Assembly: GCA_001464545.1 (NCBI GenBank)
Contig: LNFC01000021.1
Span: forward strand, 1 to 64,000
Source: Acidobacteria bacterium Ga0077551
GTDB lineage: Bacteria; Pseudomonadota; Alphaproteobacteria; Caulobacterales; Hyphomonadaceae
Reading direction: 5' to 3'
DNA: 64,000 nucleotides
Below the pieces are notes generated by a model that worked only from the letters and a program-made list of their open reading frames with translations, was not told the DNA's origin and made no database searches. Below are positions 46,642 to 55,099 of this stretch, one piece after another. Every line of letters begins with the position of its first letter. Position 1 is the stretch's first letter. The position numbers and the translations under genes were made by a program.

Positions 46642-46660
46642 CTCCAGATGGACCCCCGAA

Positions 46661-47251
46661 ATGGCCGACGCCGCGCGCCGCCCGCTCCTTCCCCCGCCGG
46701 GCCTTGCCCCGGAAACCGCCATCAAGCGTCTTGCCGCCGCGCAGACACGGGCCCGGGACGGCCTGTTTGCCACCCTCGCCGAAGAGTGCATGCCGGCCCT
46801 GCGCACCTATGCCCGCAGCCTCACGGGGGACGCAAACCTTGCCGACGACTGCGTGCAGGATGCCTTCGTGCGGGCGCTGGATGCCTTTGCGAGCTACGAT
46901 TCCTCCCGCCCGTTCCGGCCGTGGATCTTCCGTATCCTGCGCAATGAGTGGCTGCAGCGACTGCGCCGCGACCGCCGCCTGACCGACCTGACGGACGACG
47001 CGATCAGCGACCTGCTGGTCGACACCCGCACCCCGGAGGACGCCGCCGAGGCCGCCAGCCTCCTCGCCCACATCGCCCGCCTGCCGCCCGACATGGCCGA
47101 TGCCATCGGCCTCGTTCTCGGCCAGGGCTTCTCCTATGACGAAGCTGCCGCCCTCTGCGCTTGCGCCCCTGGCACCATGAAAAGCCGCGTCAACCGCGCC
47201 CGCGCGATCCTGATGGAACAACTGGAAGAAGACGGCCCGAAAGCCGCGTAG
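46661..47251 (+). CDS. ECF-type RNA polymerase sigma factor
   Basis: A 196-residue sigma-70 family protein with only regions 2 and 4. Region 2: [19 protein letters not shown], and [20 protein letters not shown]. Region 4: [24 protein letters not shown] followed by [17 protein letters not shown]. No anti-sigma factor gene is adjacent, and no receiver domain is fused, so it is not PhyR. Open reading goes back to 46571 across the AT-rich TTAA array, but that segment is plainly promoter-like. ATG 46661 is preferred although no clear ribosome site precedes it. The general-stress sigma EcfG is possible but unsupported, since nepR/phyR are absent. Confidence 0.85.
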   Translation: MADAARRPLLPPPGLAPETAIKRLAAAQTRARDGLFATLAEECMPALRTYARSLTGDANLADDCVQDAFVRALDAFASYDSSRPFRPWIFRILRNEWLQRLRRDRRLTDLTDDAISDLLVDTRTPEDAAEAASLLAHIARLPPDMADAIGLVLGQGFSYDEAAALCACAPGTMKSRVNRARAILMEQLEEDGPKAA

Positions 47252-47290
47252 GGCGGGATTTAACCGGTCGCTCCAAAGCCCCCCGCTTCC

Positions 47291-47305
47291 GAACAAAACA
47301 AGAAT
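47291..47305 (+). promoter_or_regulatory. LexA-like box before uvrB
   Basis: GAAC-N7-GAAT, one mismatch from the alphaproteobacterial SOS box GAAC-N7-GAAC (GTTC-N7-GTTC), 42 nt before the uvrB start. It fits SOS control of uvrB. Confidence 0.45.
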
Positions 47306-47346
47306 ACTCTGGACACCGCCCCCCGCGCCGCCCATATCCTTGGCCT

Positions 47347-49530
<2,184 letters not shown>

Positions 49531-49533
49531 AGA

Positions 49534-49567
49534 AAGCGCAGTTGCTTTGAGCAACCAGTAAGCGCTT
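49534..49567 (+). other. nested stem-loop after uvrB
   Basis: GTTGCT-TTG-AGCAAC (49541-49555) is enclosed by AAGCGC (49534-49539) and GCGCTT (49562-49567). There is no clear U-tract, so it may be a 3'-end stabiliser or weak terminator. Confidence 0.45.
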
Positions 49568-49666
49568 CGCACTCGATATCGGCATTTTCTTGACGGGCCG
49601 CGTCCGCCTCACCCCTCTTTAACCCCTCCCTGCTATCCCTAGCGCCGAAGCGAGGAGAGCCCCCAG

Positions 49667-49969
49667 ATGTGGATTCACCGCAAGGAACACTTCCGCAATG
49701 CGAGTGACCGGCCGGAGCGCTCGAAGGTCGCCGCGACGGTCTACTTCCGCCCCGACACCGCCGAGCCCCCGCCGCCCCAGGGCTGGGACGAGCGCTGCCC
49801 CCAGTGCAGCGCCCCGATCCGCGTCTCGAGGCCCAGGCACGGCGGCACCGCCGTCTCGGAAGTCCTCCCCTCCGGCGCCCTCATCCCCCACCCCTGCTTC
49901 GACCGCCTGCGCGGGAAGCGGTCGAGTGAAGAGACGATGGATTTGTTTGGCGACTGGGCGGCAAGATAG
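49667..49969 (+). CDS. small CxxC-containing hypothetical protein
   Basis: A 100-residue protein that I do not recognise. It has one CPQC pair (residues about 44-47) and a third Cys near residue 77, so a partial zinc-ribbon or redox site is conceivable. Codon use has the strong GC third-position bias of real genes here, and GGAGAG lies about 7 nt before the ATG. The N-terminus (MWIHRKEHF) is charged, with no signal peptide or membrane helix. It is followed by a 130-nt gap and then the large RNA candidate. Confidence 0.55.
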   Translation: MWIHRKEHFRNASDRPERSKVAATVYFRPDTAEPPPPQGWDERCPQCSAPIRVSRPRHGGTAVSEVLPSGALIPHPCFDRLRGKRSSEETMDLFGDWAAR

Positions 49970-50104
49970 TCCGCCTACAGATTATTCTCGCCACGCGCCT
50001 GCCGGCGCGCGGCCTTGATCGGGAAATCGCAGTGCGATTTCTGATCCTCGCAAGTGCACCAATTCCACAACTGTCTTAAAACTGTGAAATTTATCGCGCG
50101 AAAC

Positions 50105-50740
50105 GCGAATCACCCTCTCGACTCACACCAGATTTGGTGAGATCGTTACGTCAAGCCAACGAAATCCCGGCGGGAGACAACCCGCAAAGTGGAGCGAAGG
50201 CGAGCCCATCGCCCCCATGAAGAGGGCCGGGCCAGGAGCAGAGCCGGGAGACCGGGCGCGCGAAAGGCCAGGCAGGATGCACGGGATAAAAACAGGCGAT
50301 GGCCCATGGCAGCGGGAGCTAGACCCGCGAGATGGGAGCCGTACGCCGTAACCGGGGCGCAAACCCGAACTACGGTGGCCAAGAGCCCGAAAGCTCCATC
50401 AGGGAGTACGAAGAAGGACTGTGCCCGCAAGGGCGCGGAACGGACGAGTGTGACCAACGGTGAAGCGCCAGAGATGGACGGGAGGAGCGGCCAAAGTCCT
50501 TGAAACTGCAAGCGGCCCCCCGGCTGCGCGCGAGACAAGGCACCGCAAAAGGAGCGTGCGCCTGCCAGGGCGAACGTTTAGATGCGGAAGGGTGATGGAA
50601 GGGCCGCGAAAGTGGGCCGGAAAAAAACCCGGTGTCTCCGAAGAGCGTCTCCGAGTGCTAGCACTAGTAATCGGTAGCCCGATTCGAAACACCATGGAAG
50701 GCGCGGCGCCCCTCAAAAGGCACCGCGCCTTTCTTCGTTG
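50105..50740 (+). ncRNA. large structured RNA candidate, unassigned
   Basis: About 0.63 kb with no credible protein on either strand but dense local pairing, GA-rich loops and a terminal intrinsic terminator. Hairpins seen: CACCA/TGGTG at 50126-50139; GCGGG/CCCGC at 50170-50185; GGCGA/TCGCC at 50199-50213; a composite arm CCCAT 50303-50307 with ATGGG 50332-50336 enclosing a second GCGGG/CCCGC hairpin (50312-50328); CCGTA/TACGG (50346-50375) enclosing CGGG/CCCG; GAGC/GCTC at 50383-50396; a 6-bp stem with a GCAA tetraloop at 50421-50436; and ATCGG/CCGAT at 50670-50683. I found none of the signatures of RNase P, tmRNA, SRP RNA or group II domain V. The 5' end is a guess. A known family that I fail to recall is possible. 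Confidence 0.55.
50698..50737 (+). terminator. intrinsic terminator of the large RNA
   Basis: A 9-bp outer stem (50698-50706 with 50723-50731, arms AAGGCGCGG and CCGCGCCTT) and an inner GCC/GGC pair (50708-50710 with 50719-50721), followed by TCTTCGTTG. It reads in the plus direction and gives the structured region its own 3' end. Confidence 0.8.
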
Positions 50741-50848
50741 TGGAAAAGAATTCGCAGAGCGAATTTCCGAACTCGCGAGGACAAGCGATTGAACTGCAAT
50801 CGCCCGAGAGAGGCCGCGGGCCGGGAGGCGCGTGGCGCCAAAGAAACA

Positions 50849-50871
50849 CCCCCGGCGCGGAACGCCGGGGG
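50849..50871 (-). terminator. terminator after the EF-hand gene
   Basis: A 9-bp stem CCCCCGGCG/CGCCGGGGG with a 5-nt loop. On the minus strand it is followed by TGTTTCTTTGG. It lies 28 nt after the EF-hand stop. Confidence 0.75.
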
Positions 50872-50898
50872 CTTCGGTCAGGATGGGTCTTCAGGGCG

Positions 50899-51189
50899 TC
50901 AGTAGCTCGCCTTGTCGCCGTCCTTCTTCTTGTCGGCCTTGGCCGCCTTGGCGGCCTTCCAGGCGTCGTGTTCGGCGGCGCTGATGTCGCCGCTCCCGTC
51001 GGTGTCATACTTCGCGAACTTCTCGGCCGTCATTTCCGGCTTGGTGGCCTGGATTTCGGCCAGCGTGACGCCGCCGCTGGAATCAGCGTCGAGATCCGCG
51101 AACGTCTTCTTGGCGCCGTGATGGTCGGCCAGCGCCGCCGGGGCGGCGAAGGCGGCAGCGAGAGCTGCGATGGCAATAAGTCTCTTCAT
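50899..51189 (-). CDS. secreted EF-hand calcium-binding protein
   Basis: A 96-residue periplasmic protein. The signal peptide (MKRLIAIAALAAAFAAPAALA) is followed by two EF-hand loops, DLDADSSGGVTLAE and KYDTDGSGDISAAE, both with the acidic residues at loop positions 1, 3, 5 and 12. A Lys-rich tail follows (KAAKADKKKDGDK). GGAGGAG lies 7 nt before the ATG at 51189; reading back to 51252 is not needed. It presumably binds calcium in the envelope; the physiological role is not known for this kind of small CREC-like protein. Confidence 0.88.
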   Translation of the reverse strand: MKRLIAIAALAAAFAAPAALADHHGAKKTFADLDADSSGGVTLAEIQATKPEMTAEKFAKYDTDGSGDISAAEHDAWKAAKAAKADKKKDGDKASY

Positions 51190-51334
51190 GGAAATACTCC
51201 TCCGTTTTGTTGAACCGGCCAGCCGCTTATCAGCGTGTGCCGGATCTTTCACTTAGGAAGCAGGCGCCGGTTTGCTTCCAACATGACGAAGTTTTTATGC
51301 GGGCGGGCATGGCGGGGTCCCGCGCAACAAAAAA

Positions 51335-51358
51335 CCGTCCACACGCTTGTGTGGACGG
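51335..51358 (-). terminator. bidirectional-looking terminator after the Cys-rich lipoprotein
   Basis: A perfect 10-bp stem CCGTCCACAC/GTGTGGACGG with a 4-nt loop. The minus strand continues TTTTTTG, a proper U-tract, 30 nt after the lipoprotein stop. Confidence 0.85.
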
Positions 51359-51387
51359 TTTCTGGACTGCCTTGAGGCAGGGAAGGC

Positions 51388-51993
51388 TTACGGCGAAACG
51401 GGGGCCGGGGTCACTTCAGCCTCAGGGGCCGTGACCGGGGCATAGGTTTCAGCCTCGCCGGCGTCGACCACTGCGTCTTCCGGCTGGGGCACCGAGCTCG
51501 CCGTACCGCAGCAGCGCACCTGCATCTCGAGGACGCGGTCGTTGAAGCGGCATTGCTGGTCGTTGATCTCACGCAGGATCGACGGGCCGCCGGCGCGGTA
51601 GGTGTAGCGCGTCTGGTTGCAGCTGGTCAGCGTGTAGCCTTCGCGGCAGGAGCCGGTGCTGGACTTCTGGACCGTGGTGGTCTCGCAGACCATCGTGTCT
51701 GCCAGGGCCTCTTCGGCTTTCGCCATCGCGGCGGCGGCATCGGCCTTGGCGGAGTCGGCGGTGGCCTGGGCGTTGGCCGTCAGCTTCAGGGCGTCGGCCA
51801 GACGCATGTCGGTGGAGGCGAGCGCGGTGGACGTGCCATCGATCTCGACCTTCAGGCGGCAGACATTCTCGTCGGCCTTTTTCGGATTGGCGCAATACTC
51901 CGCAACGGTCATGTCGTTCGGAATGTTCATGCACGCGGAAACACTCAACGCGGCAAGCAACAGCCCGCCAGAAAGGATCTTCTTGAAGTTCAT
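51388..51993 (-). CDS. Cys-rich coiled-coil lipoprotein, unknown
   Basis: A 201-residue protein. Lipoprotein signal peptide with lipobox VSACMN (Cys 21). Residues about 50-95 form an Ala-rich heptad segment reminiscent of Lpp-type coiled coils (STALASTDMRLADALKL, and AAAAMAKAEEALA). A central part carries several Cys (MVCETTTV, GSCREG, TSCNQT, QQCRFN, RCCGTA), enough for two or three disulfides. The Pro/Ala/Val tail is low complexity. I do not recognise the family. The gene stands alone with its own terminator. A trimeric or dimeric outer-membrane structural lipoprotein is conceivable. Confidence 0.65.
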   Translation of the reverse strand: MNFKKILSGGLLLAALSVSACMNIPNDMTVAEYCANPKKADENVCRLKVEIDGTSTALASTDMRLADALKLTANAQATADSAKADAAAAMAKAEEALADTMVCETTTVQKSSTGSCREGYTLTSCNQTRYTYRAGGPSILREINDQQCRFNDRVLEMQVRCCGTASSVPQPEDAVVDAGEAETYAPVTAPEAEVTPAPVSP

Positions 51994-52108
51994 GTGGGGT
52001 TCTCCATCACCGTGTCCGGGGGTGTATTCACCCTCCGCCCCAGCCGGATGACGCCGAAATGTGGCGAAAAATGAGCAGGTCGCCCGGTAGGGGAGATTCT
52101 TCCCGGCC

Positions 52109-52939
52109 TCAGGCCTTCAGCTTGTAGCCGTTCCGGAACATCGCCCAGACGCCAACCGTCGAGCCGAGGGCGAGCAATCCTGTATAGATTACACCGATTT
52201 GCAGCGATCCGTTGGCGACGCCGATATGGCCGTAACGGTAGCCGTCGATCATGTAGAAAATCGGATTGAAATGGGCGATCGATTCAAACGGCTCGACCAT
52301 CACCTTCACGTCGTAGAACGTGCCGGAGAGGAAGGTCAGCGGCACGATGACGAAGTTGGTGACCGCCGCGAGGTGGTCGAACTTGTCGGCCCAGATGCCG
52401 CCGGCGATGCCGAGGGCGCCGAGGATGATGGCGCTGCTGAGAGAGAACCAGAGGATCGGCCAGACGTGCCGGATCGGCAGGTTCGCGAGGCCTGACAGAT
52501 GGATGACGAGGCCGCAGACCAGCGCGATCAGCAGCGCGCGCGTGACGGCGCCGCCGAGGAAGGCGATGGTCAGCTCGAGCGGCGACAGCGGCGGCATCAG
52601 GAAGTCGACATGGGTGGCGTTGAACTTCGCCTGCACGAGGCTGGAGCTGGTATTGGCGAAGGCGTTCTGGAGGATTGCCATCATGATCAGGCCGGGCGCC
52701 AGGAAGTCGTTGTAGCGCAGGGCCTCGAAATCCCCCGTCAGCTGCCCCCGGTCCCCGAAGGCGAGCTTGAACACCGTCATGAACAGCAGCGTCGTGACCA
52801 CCGGCGCAAACACCGTCTGCATCCATACCTTGAGGAACCGGCCAACCTCCCGTTGATAGAGCGTCCAGAGACCGAGGCCGTTGAACGCGCCGTACTGGCG
52901 CAGGGTGCGGGATTGATCGGCAGCGGGAATCGTATCCAT
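52109..52939 (-). CDS. ABC-2 type transporter permease (YadH-like)
   Basis: A 276-residue permease with six helices. YQREVGRFLKVWMQTVFAPV opens the ABC2_membrane domain; the family segment LTFLSGTFYDVKVMVEPFESI and FNPIFYMIDGYRYG lies near the end. It would form an exporter with an ABC ATPase, but no ATPase gene is adjacent on either side, which is unusual because these are normally paired. It is divergent from gcrA. Confidence 0.85.
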   Translation of the reverse strand: MDTIPAADQSRTLRQYGAFNGLGLWTLYQREVGRFLKVWMQTVFAPVVTTLLFMTVFKLAFGDRGQLTGDFEALRYNDFLAPGLIMMAILQNAFANTSSSLVQAKFNATHVDFLMPPLSPLELTIAFLGGAVTRALLIALVCGLVIHLSGLANLPIRHVWPILWFSLSSAIILGALGIAGGIWADKFDHLAAVTNFVIVPLTFLSGTFYDVKVMVEPFESIAHFNPIFYMIDGYRYGHIGVANGSLQIGVIYTGLLALGSTVGVWAMFRNGYKLKA

Positions 52940-53169
52940 GGCTACTGCACATAAGCGATGCAGCCTGCACTTGCGAGGGGCATCGCGGGGTCAATACGGC
53001 TCCACAAGATATAGAACCCTGTGGAAAGCGGGGCCTGCATGTTGTGTTTCATTACGCCTCTGATACGACATCTAGGTGTCAGAACAGTTGGCGCGTACAG
53101 CCACAACAACATATAGGGGTAAGCGCACCCAGCGACGGGACGCGCCCTGAGATGCGGGAGACTTCCAAC
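52940..53169. promoter_or_regulatory. divergent promoter region ABC permease / gcrA
   Basis: 230 nt. An imperfect palindrome GACATCTAGGTGTC lies at 53067-53080. A possible plus-strand promoter follows, with TTGGCG near 53088 and CATATA 16 nt further. I saw no GANTC site or CtrA box in this stretch. Confidence 0.45.
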
Positions 53170-53706
53170 ATGTCGTGGAACGACGAGCGGGTGAACACCC
53201 TCAAGAAACTCTGGGCCGAGGGCCATTCGGCCTCCCAGATCGCCAAGCAGCTGGGCGGGGTCACCCGCAATGCGGTGATCGGCAAGGTCCACCGCCTCGG
53301 CCTGTCCGGCCGCGCCACCCCGTCCCGCCCCGTCAAGCGCCCGCCGCGCCTGGCCCGGCCGAAGCCCCGTTTCCTGGCGGATGGCACGATCGCCGCTGTC
53401 GCTGCCGCGCCGGCCGCCCCCGCGCCGAGCCTGCCGGTGCCCGCCCTCGCCATCGAGCGCGTCTCGGCGATCAAGCCCCTGCCCCCGCTGCTGGTGGACG
53501 GCACGCCGGCGACGATCCTCACGCTGCGCGACACGATGTGCAAATGGCCGATCGGCGACCCGGCCGACCCGAAATTCGCCTTCTGCGGCCGCAAGTCCGA
53601 CTGCGGCCCCTATTGCGCCGAACACGCCCAGGTCGCCTTCCAGCCGGCCCGCAAGCGCGAAGCCCGCAAATCCGAATACGACTACGTCCGGCGGATTGCC
53701 GGCTAA
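53170..53706 (+). CDS. gcrA: cell-cycle regulator GcrA
   Basis: A 178-residue GcrA-family protein. The N-terminal domain MSWNDERVNTLKKLWAEGHS, then SASQIAKQLGGVTRNAVIGK, is the DNA-binding helix-turn-helix module that reads GANTC methylation by CcrM. A Pro/Ala-rich linker (about 60-105) and a C-terminal sigma-70-contact domain with MCKWPIGDP and FCGRKSDCGPYC follow. The start at ATG 53170 matches the family, and GGGAG lies 8 nt upstream. GcrA is found in alphaproteobacteria and is a strong taxonomic marker here. Confidence 0.97.
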   Translation: MSWNDERVNTLKKLWAEGHSASQIAKQLGGVTRNAVIGKVHRLGLSGRATPSRPVKRPPRLARPKPRFLADGTIAAVAAAPAAPAPSLPVPALAIERVSAIKPLPPLLVDGTPATILTLRDTMCKWPIGDPADPKFAFCGRKSDCGPYCAEHAQVAFQPARKREARKSEYDYVRRIAG

Positions 53707-53735
53707 CGCCGCGCTGACATCGCAGGACGCAGGAG

Positions 53736-53764
53736 CCCCCGGCAGCAATGCGCCGGGGGTTTTT
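53736..53764 (+). terminator. gcrA intrinsic terminator
   Basis: CCCCCGGC (53736-53743) pairs with GCCGGGGG (53752-53759), followed by TTTTT. A clear terminator 30 nt after the gcrA stop. Confidence 0.9.
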
Positions 53765-54077
53765 CGTGGCGCCCGCGGCCGGCTACGCAACAGGGGTTTC
53801 GCCCTTTGATAGTAAATTTTGGCGAGGGCCTGCCAGATCACCCCGTCCAGAAACCGTCCACGGGGACGTGTGGAAGTTCATCCGTCGCGGGATCAGCCGA
53901 AATGTGTAATTAGTCACTCACTTATCGGTGAGGGATCCAGCCTTGAAGGGATTGGGCGAGCCGCATCATCTGGTCCCGGTTCTCTGCAGAACCGCTTGCC
54001 GCGTCCCAGGCGGGATAGTGGTAGAGAGGCCGAAATCCGGCGAGCGCGGGCGCCGGTGTTTCGGGATGGCGGCGGCG
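53765..54077. other. convergent intergenic region with hairpins
   Basis: 313 nt between the gcrA terminator and the stop of the phosphotransferase. No credible protein. Hairpins: CTCAC/GTGAG near 53916-53931, and a perfect GGTTCT-CTGC-AGAACC near 53978-53993. It could be a small RNA or simply 3' flanks. Confidence 0.4.
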
Positions 54078-54998
54078 TCAGGTTACCAGCGCGCTGGCTT
54101 CGCGGATGACGGACAGGGCGGTGGCGCGCATGTGGGCTTCGCGGGCGGGCTCGAGACCCCAGGCGCCCATCGAGTGCTGGCCCGCAGCGGCGACATATAT
54201 CTGCCAGAGGGCGAGGCGGCGGGGCGCGATGGGGCGCAGGCGATCATACGCGCGCAGAAAGCACTCCGCGCCTTCGCGGCCGGCGACATATCTCAACTCC
54301 AGCGCCGTGCAGGCCACGTCCGACAAGGGGTCGCCGAGGGCGGAATCTTCCCAGTCGAGGATTCCGGTAATCTGCTCGTCCTGCCAAAGAATGTTGCCCG
54401 GCCAGAAATCACCATGCAGCAGTGTGGCCGGACCATCGCTGCGCGCGGCGGCCATGCCGGCGAGGCGCGCGCGCAGGGCGCCGAATTCTGCGTCCTGGGG
54501 CAGGAAGCCAAAAAGCTCCGGGAGCGGATCATCGCGCGCGGGCAGCGCCGGCAGGCCTGCGACCGGCGCAGCGTGAACGCGGGCCAGCGCTTCGGCCATC
54601 CGGACAATCCGGGGATCGTCCGGGTTCGTTGGGGCAACGGTTTCGCCGCCGATATGTTCGAGCAGGAGATAGGGATGCGGCAGATGCAGGCGGCTTTCGT
54701 CCAGCGCCAGGGCGCGCGGGGCGCAGAGGTCGAGACCGGCCGCCGCGCGCAGGATATCGAACTCGAGCGCGGCGGGGTGGCCATTGTGATGATCGCCATG
54801 GATCCGCAGGACGACGCTTTCGGTCGCGCGGGCGGCGGTCTCGATGTCCAGCCGGTAGACATCCGCCGACACGCCGCCGGACAGCCGCTGCGCCCTCAGG
54901 AGGCGGGCACCCGGCAGGTGCGCGGCGAGCACGCTGTCCAGCGCGCCCTCAGGCAGGGACGTCTGAACCCGGCCGGTCTTCAGCGGATTGGTCGACAC
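54078..54998 (-). CDS. APH-family phosphotransferase
   Basis: A 306-residue kinase-fold protein of the aminoglycoside phosphotransferase/fructosamine-kinase superfamily. The N-lobe has SGGVSADVYRLD (nucleotide loop) and VVLRIHGD. The catalytic loop is LLHGDFWPGNILW (Brenner HxDxxxxN), and the metal-binding motif is ILDWEDSALGDPLSD. The catalytic residues are intact. The substrate is unknown; resistance is only one of many roles for this fold, and nothing nearby suggests antibiotics. Confidence 0.82.
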   Translation of the reverse strand: MSTNPLKTGRVQTSLPEGALDSVLAAHLPGARLLRAQRLSGGVSADVYRLDIETAARATESVVLRIHGDHHNGHPAALEFDILRAAAGLDLCAPRALALDESRLHLPHPYLLLEHIGGETVAPTNPDDPRIVRMAEALARVHAAPVAGLPALPARDDPLPELFGFLPQDAEFGALRARLAGMAAARSDGPATLLHGDFWPGNILWQDEQITGILDWEDSALGDPLSDVACTALELRYVAGREGAECFLRAYDRLRPIAPRRLALWQIYVAAAGQHSMGAWGLEPAREAHMRATALSVIREASALVT

Positions 54999-55099
54999 AG
55001 CCCCTCAACTCCGTCCCGGTTGCACGGTGATGCCCATAGCGAGGAACTGCCGCGTTCGCCAGACCAGGGCGGTCTCCGGAATGATGCGGACGGGACGGG

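Noticed and set aside
46571-46660. Longer start for the ECF sigma factor
   Set aside because: The 90 nt include the AT-rich TTAA array; the encoded residues are not sigma-like.
50670-50694. tRNA fragment
   Set aside because: Only a T-arm-like hairpin; there is no D-arm, anticodon arm or acceptor pairing around it.
50123-50716. Several minus-strand and plus-strand open frames of 60-130 codons across the RNA candidate
   Set aside because: They lack ribosome sites, have odd composition (Arg/Pro/Leu-rich), overlap one another and cross strong hairpins; GC-rich structured RNA commonly gives such false frames.
50105-50740. RNase P RNA, tmRNA, SRP RNA or group II intron
   Set aside because: No GAGGAAAGTC or ACAGAAA blocks of RNase P, no ANDN-type tag coding of tmRNA, no SRP GGAAGCAGCC loop, and no domain V hairpin or reverse transcriptase. 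GTGCGCC at 50556 resembles a group IIC 5' end but is followed by only about 140 nt before the terminator.
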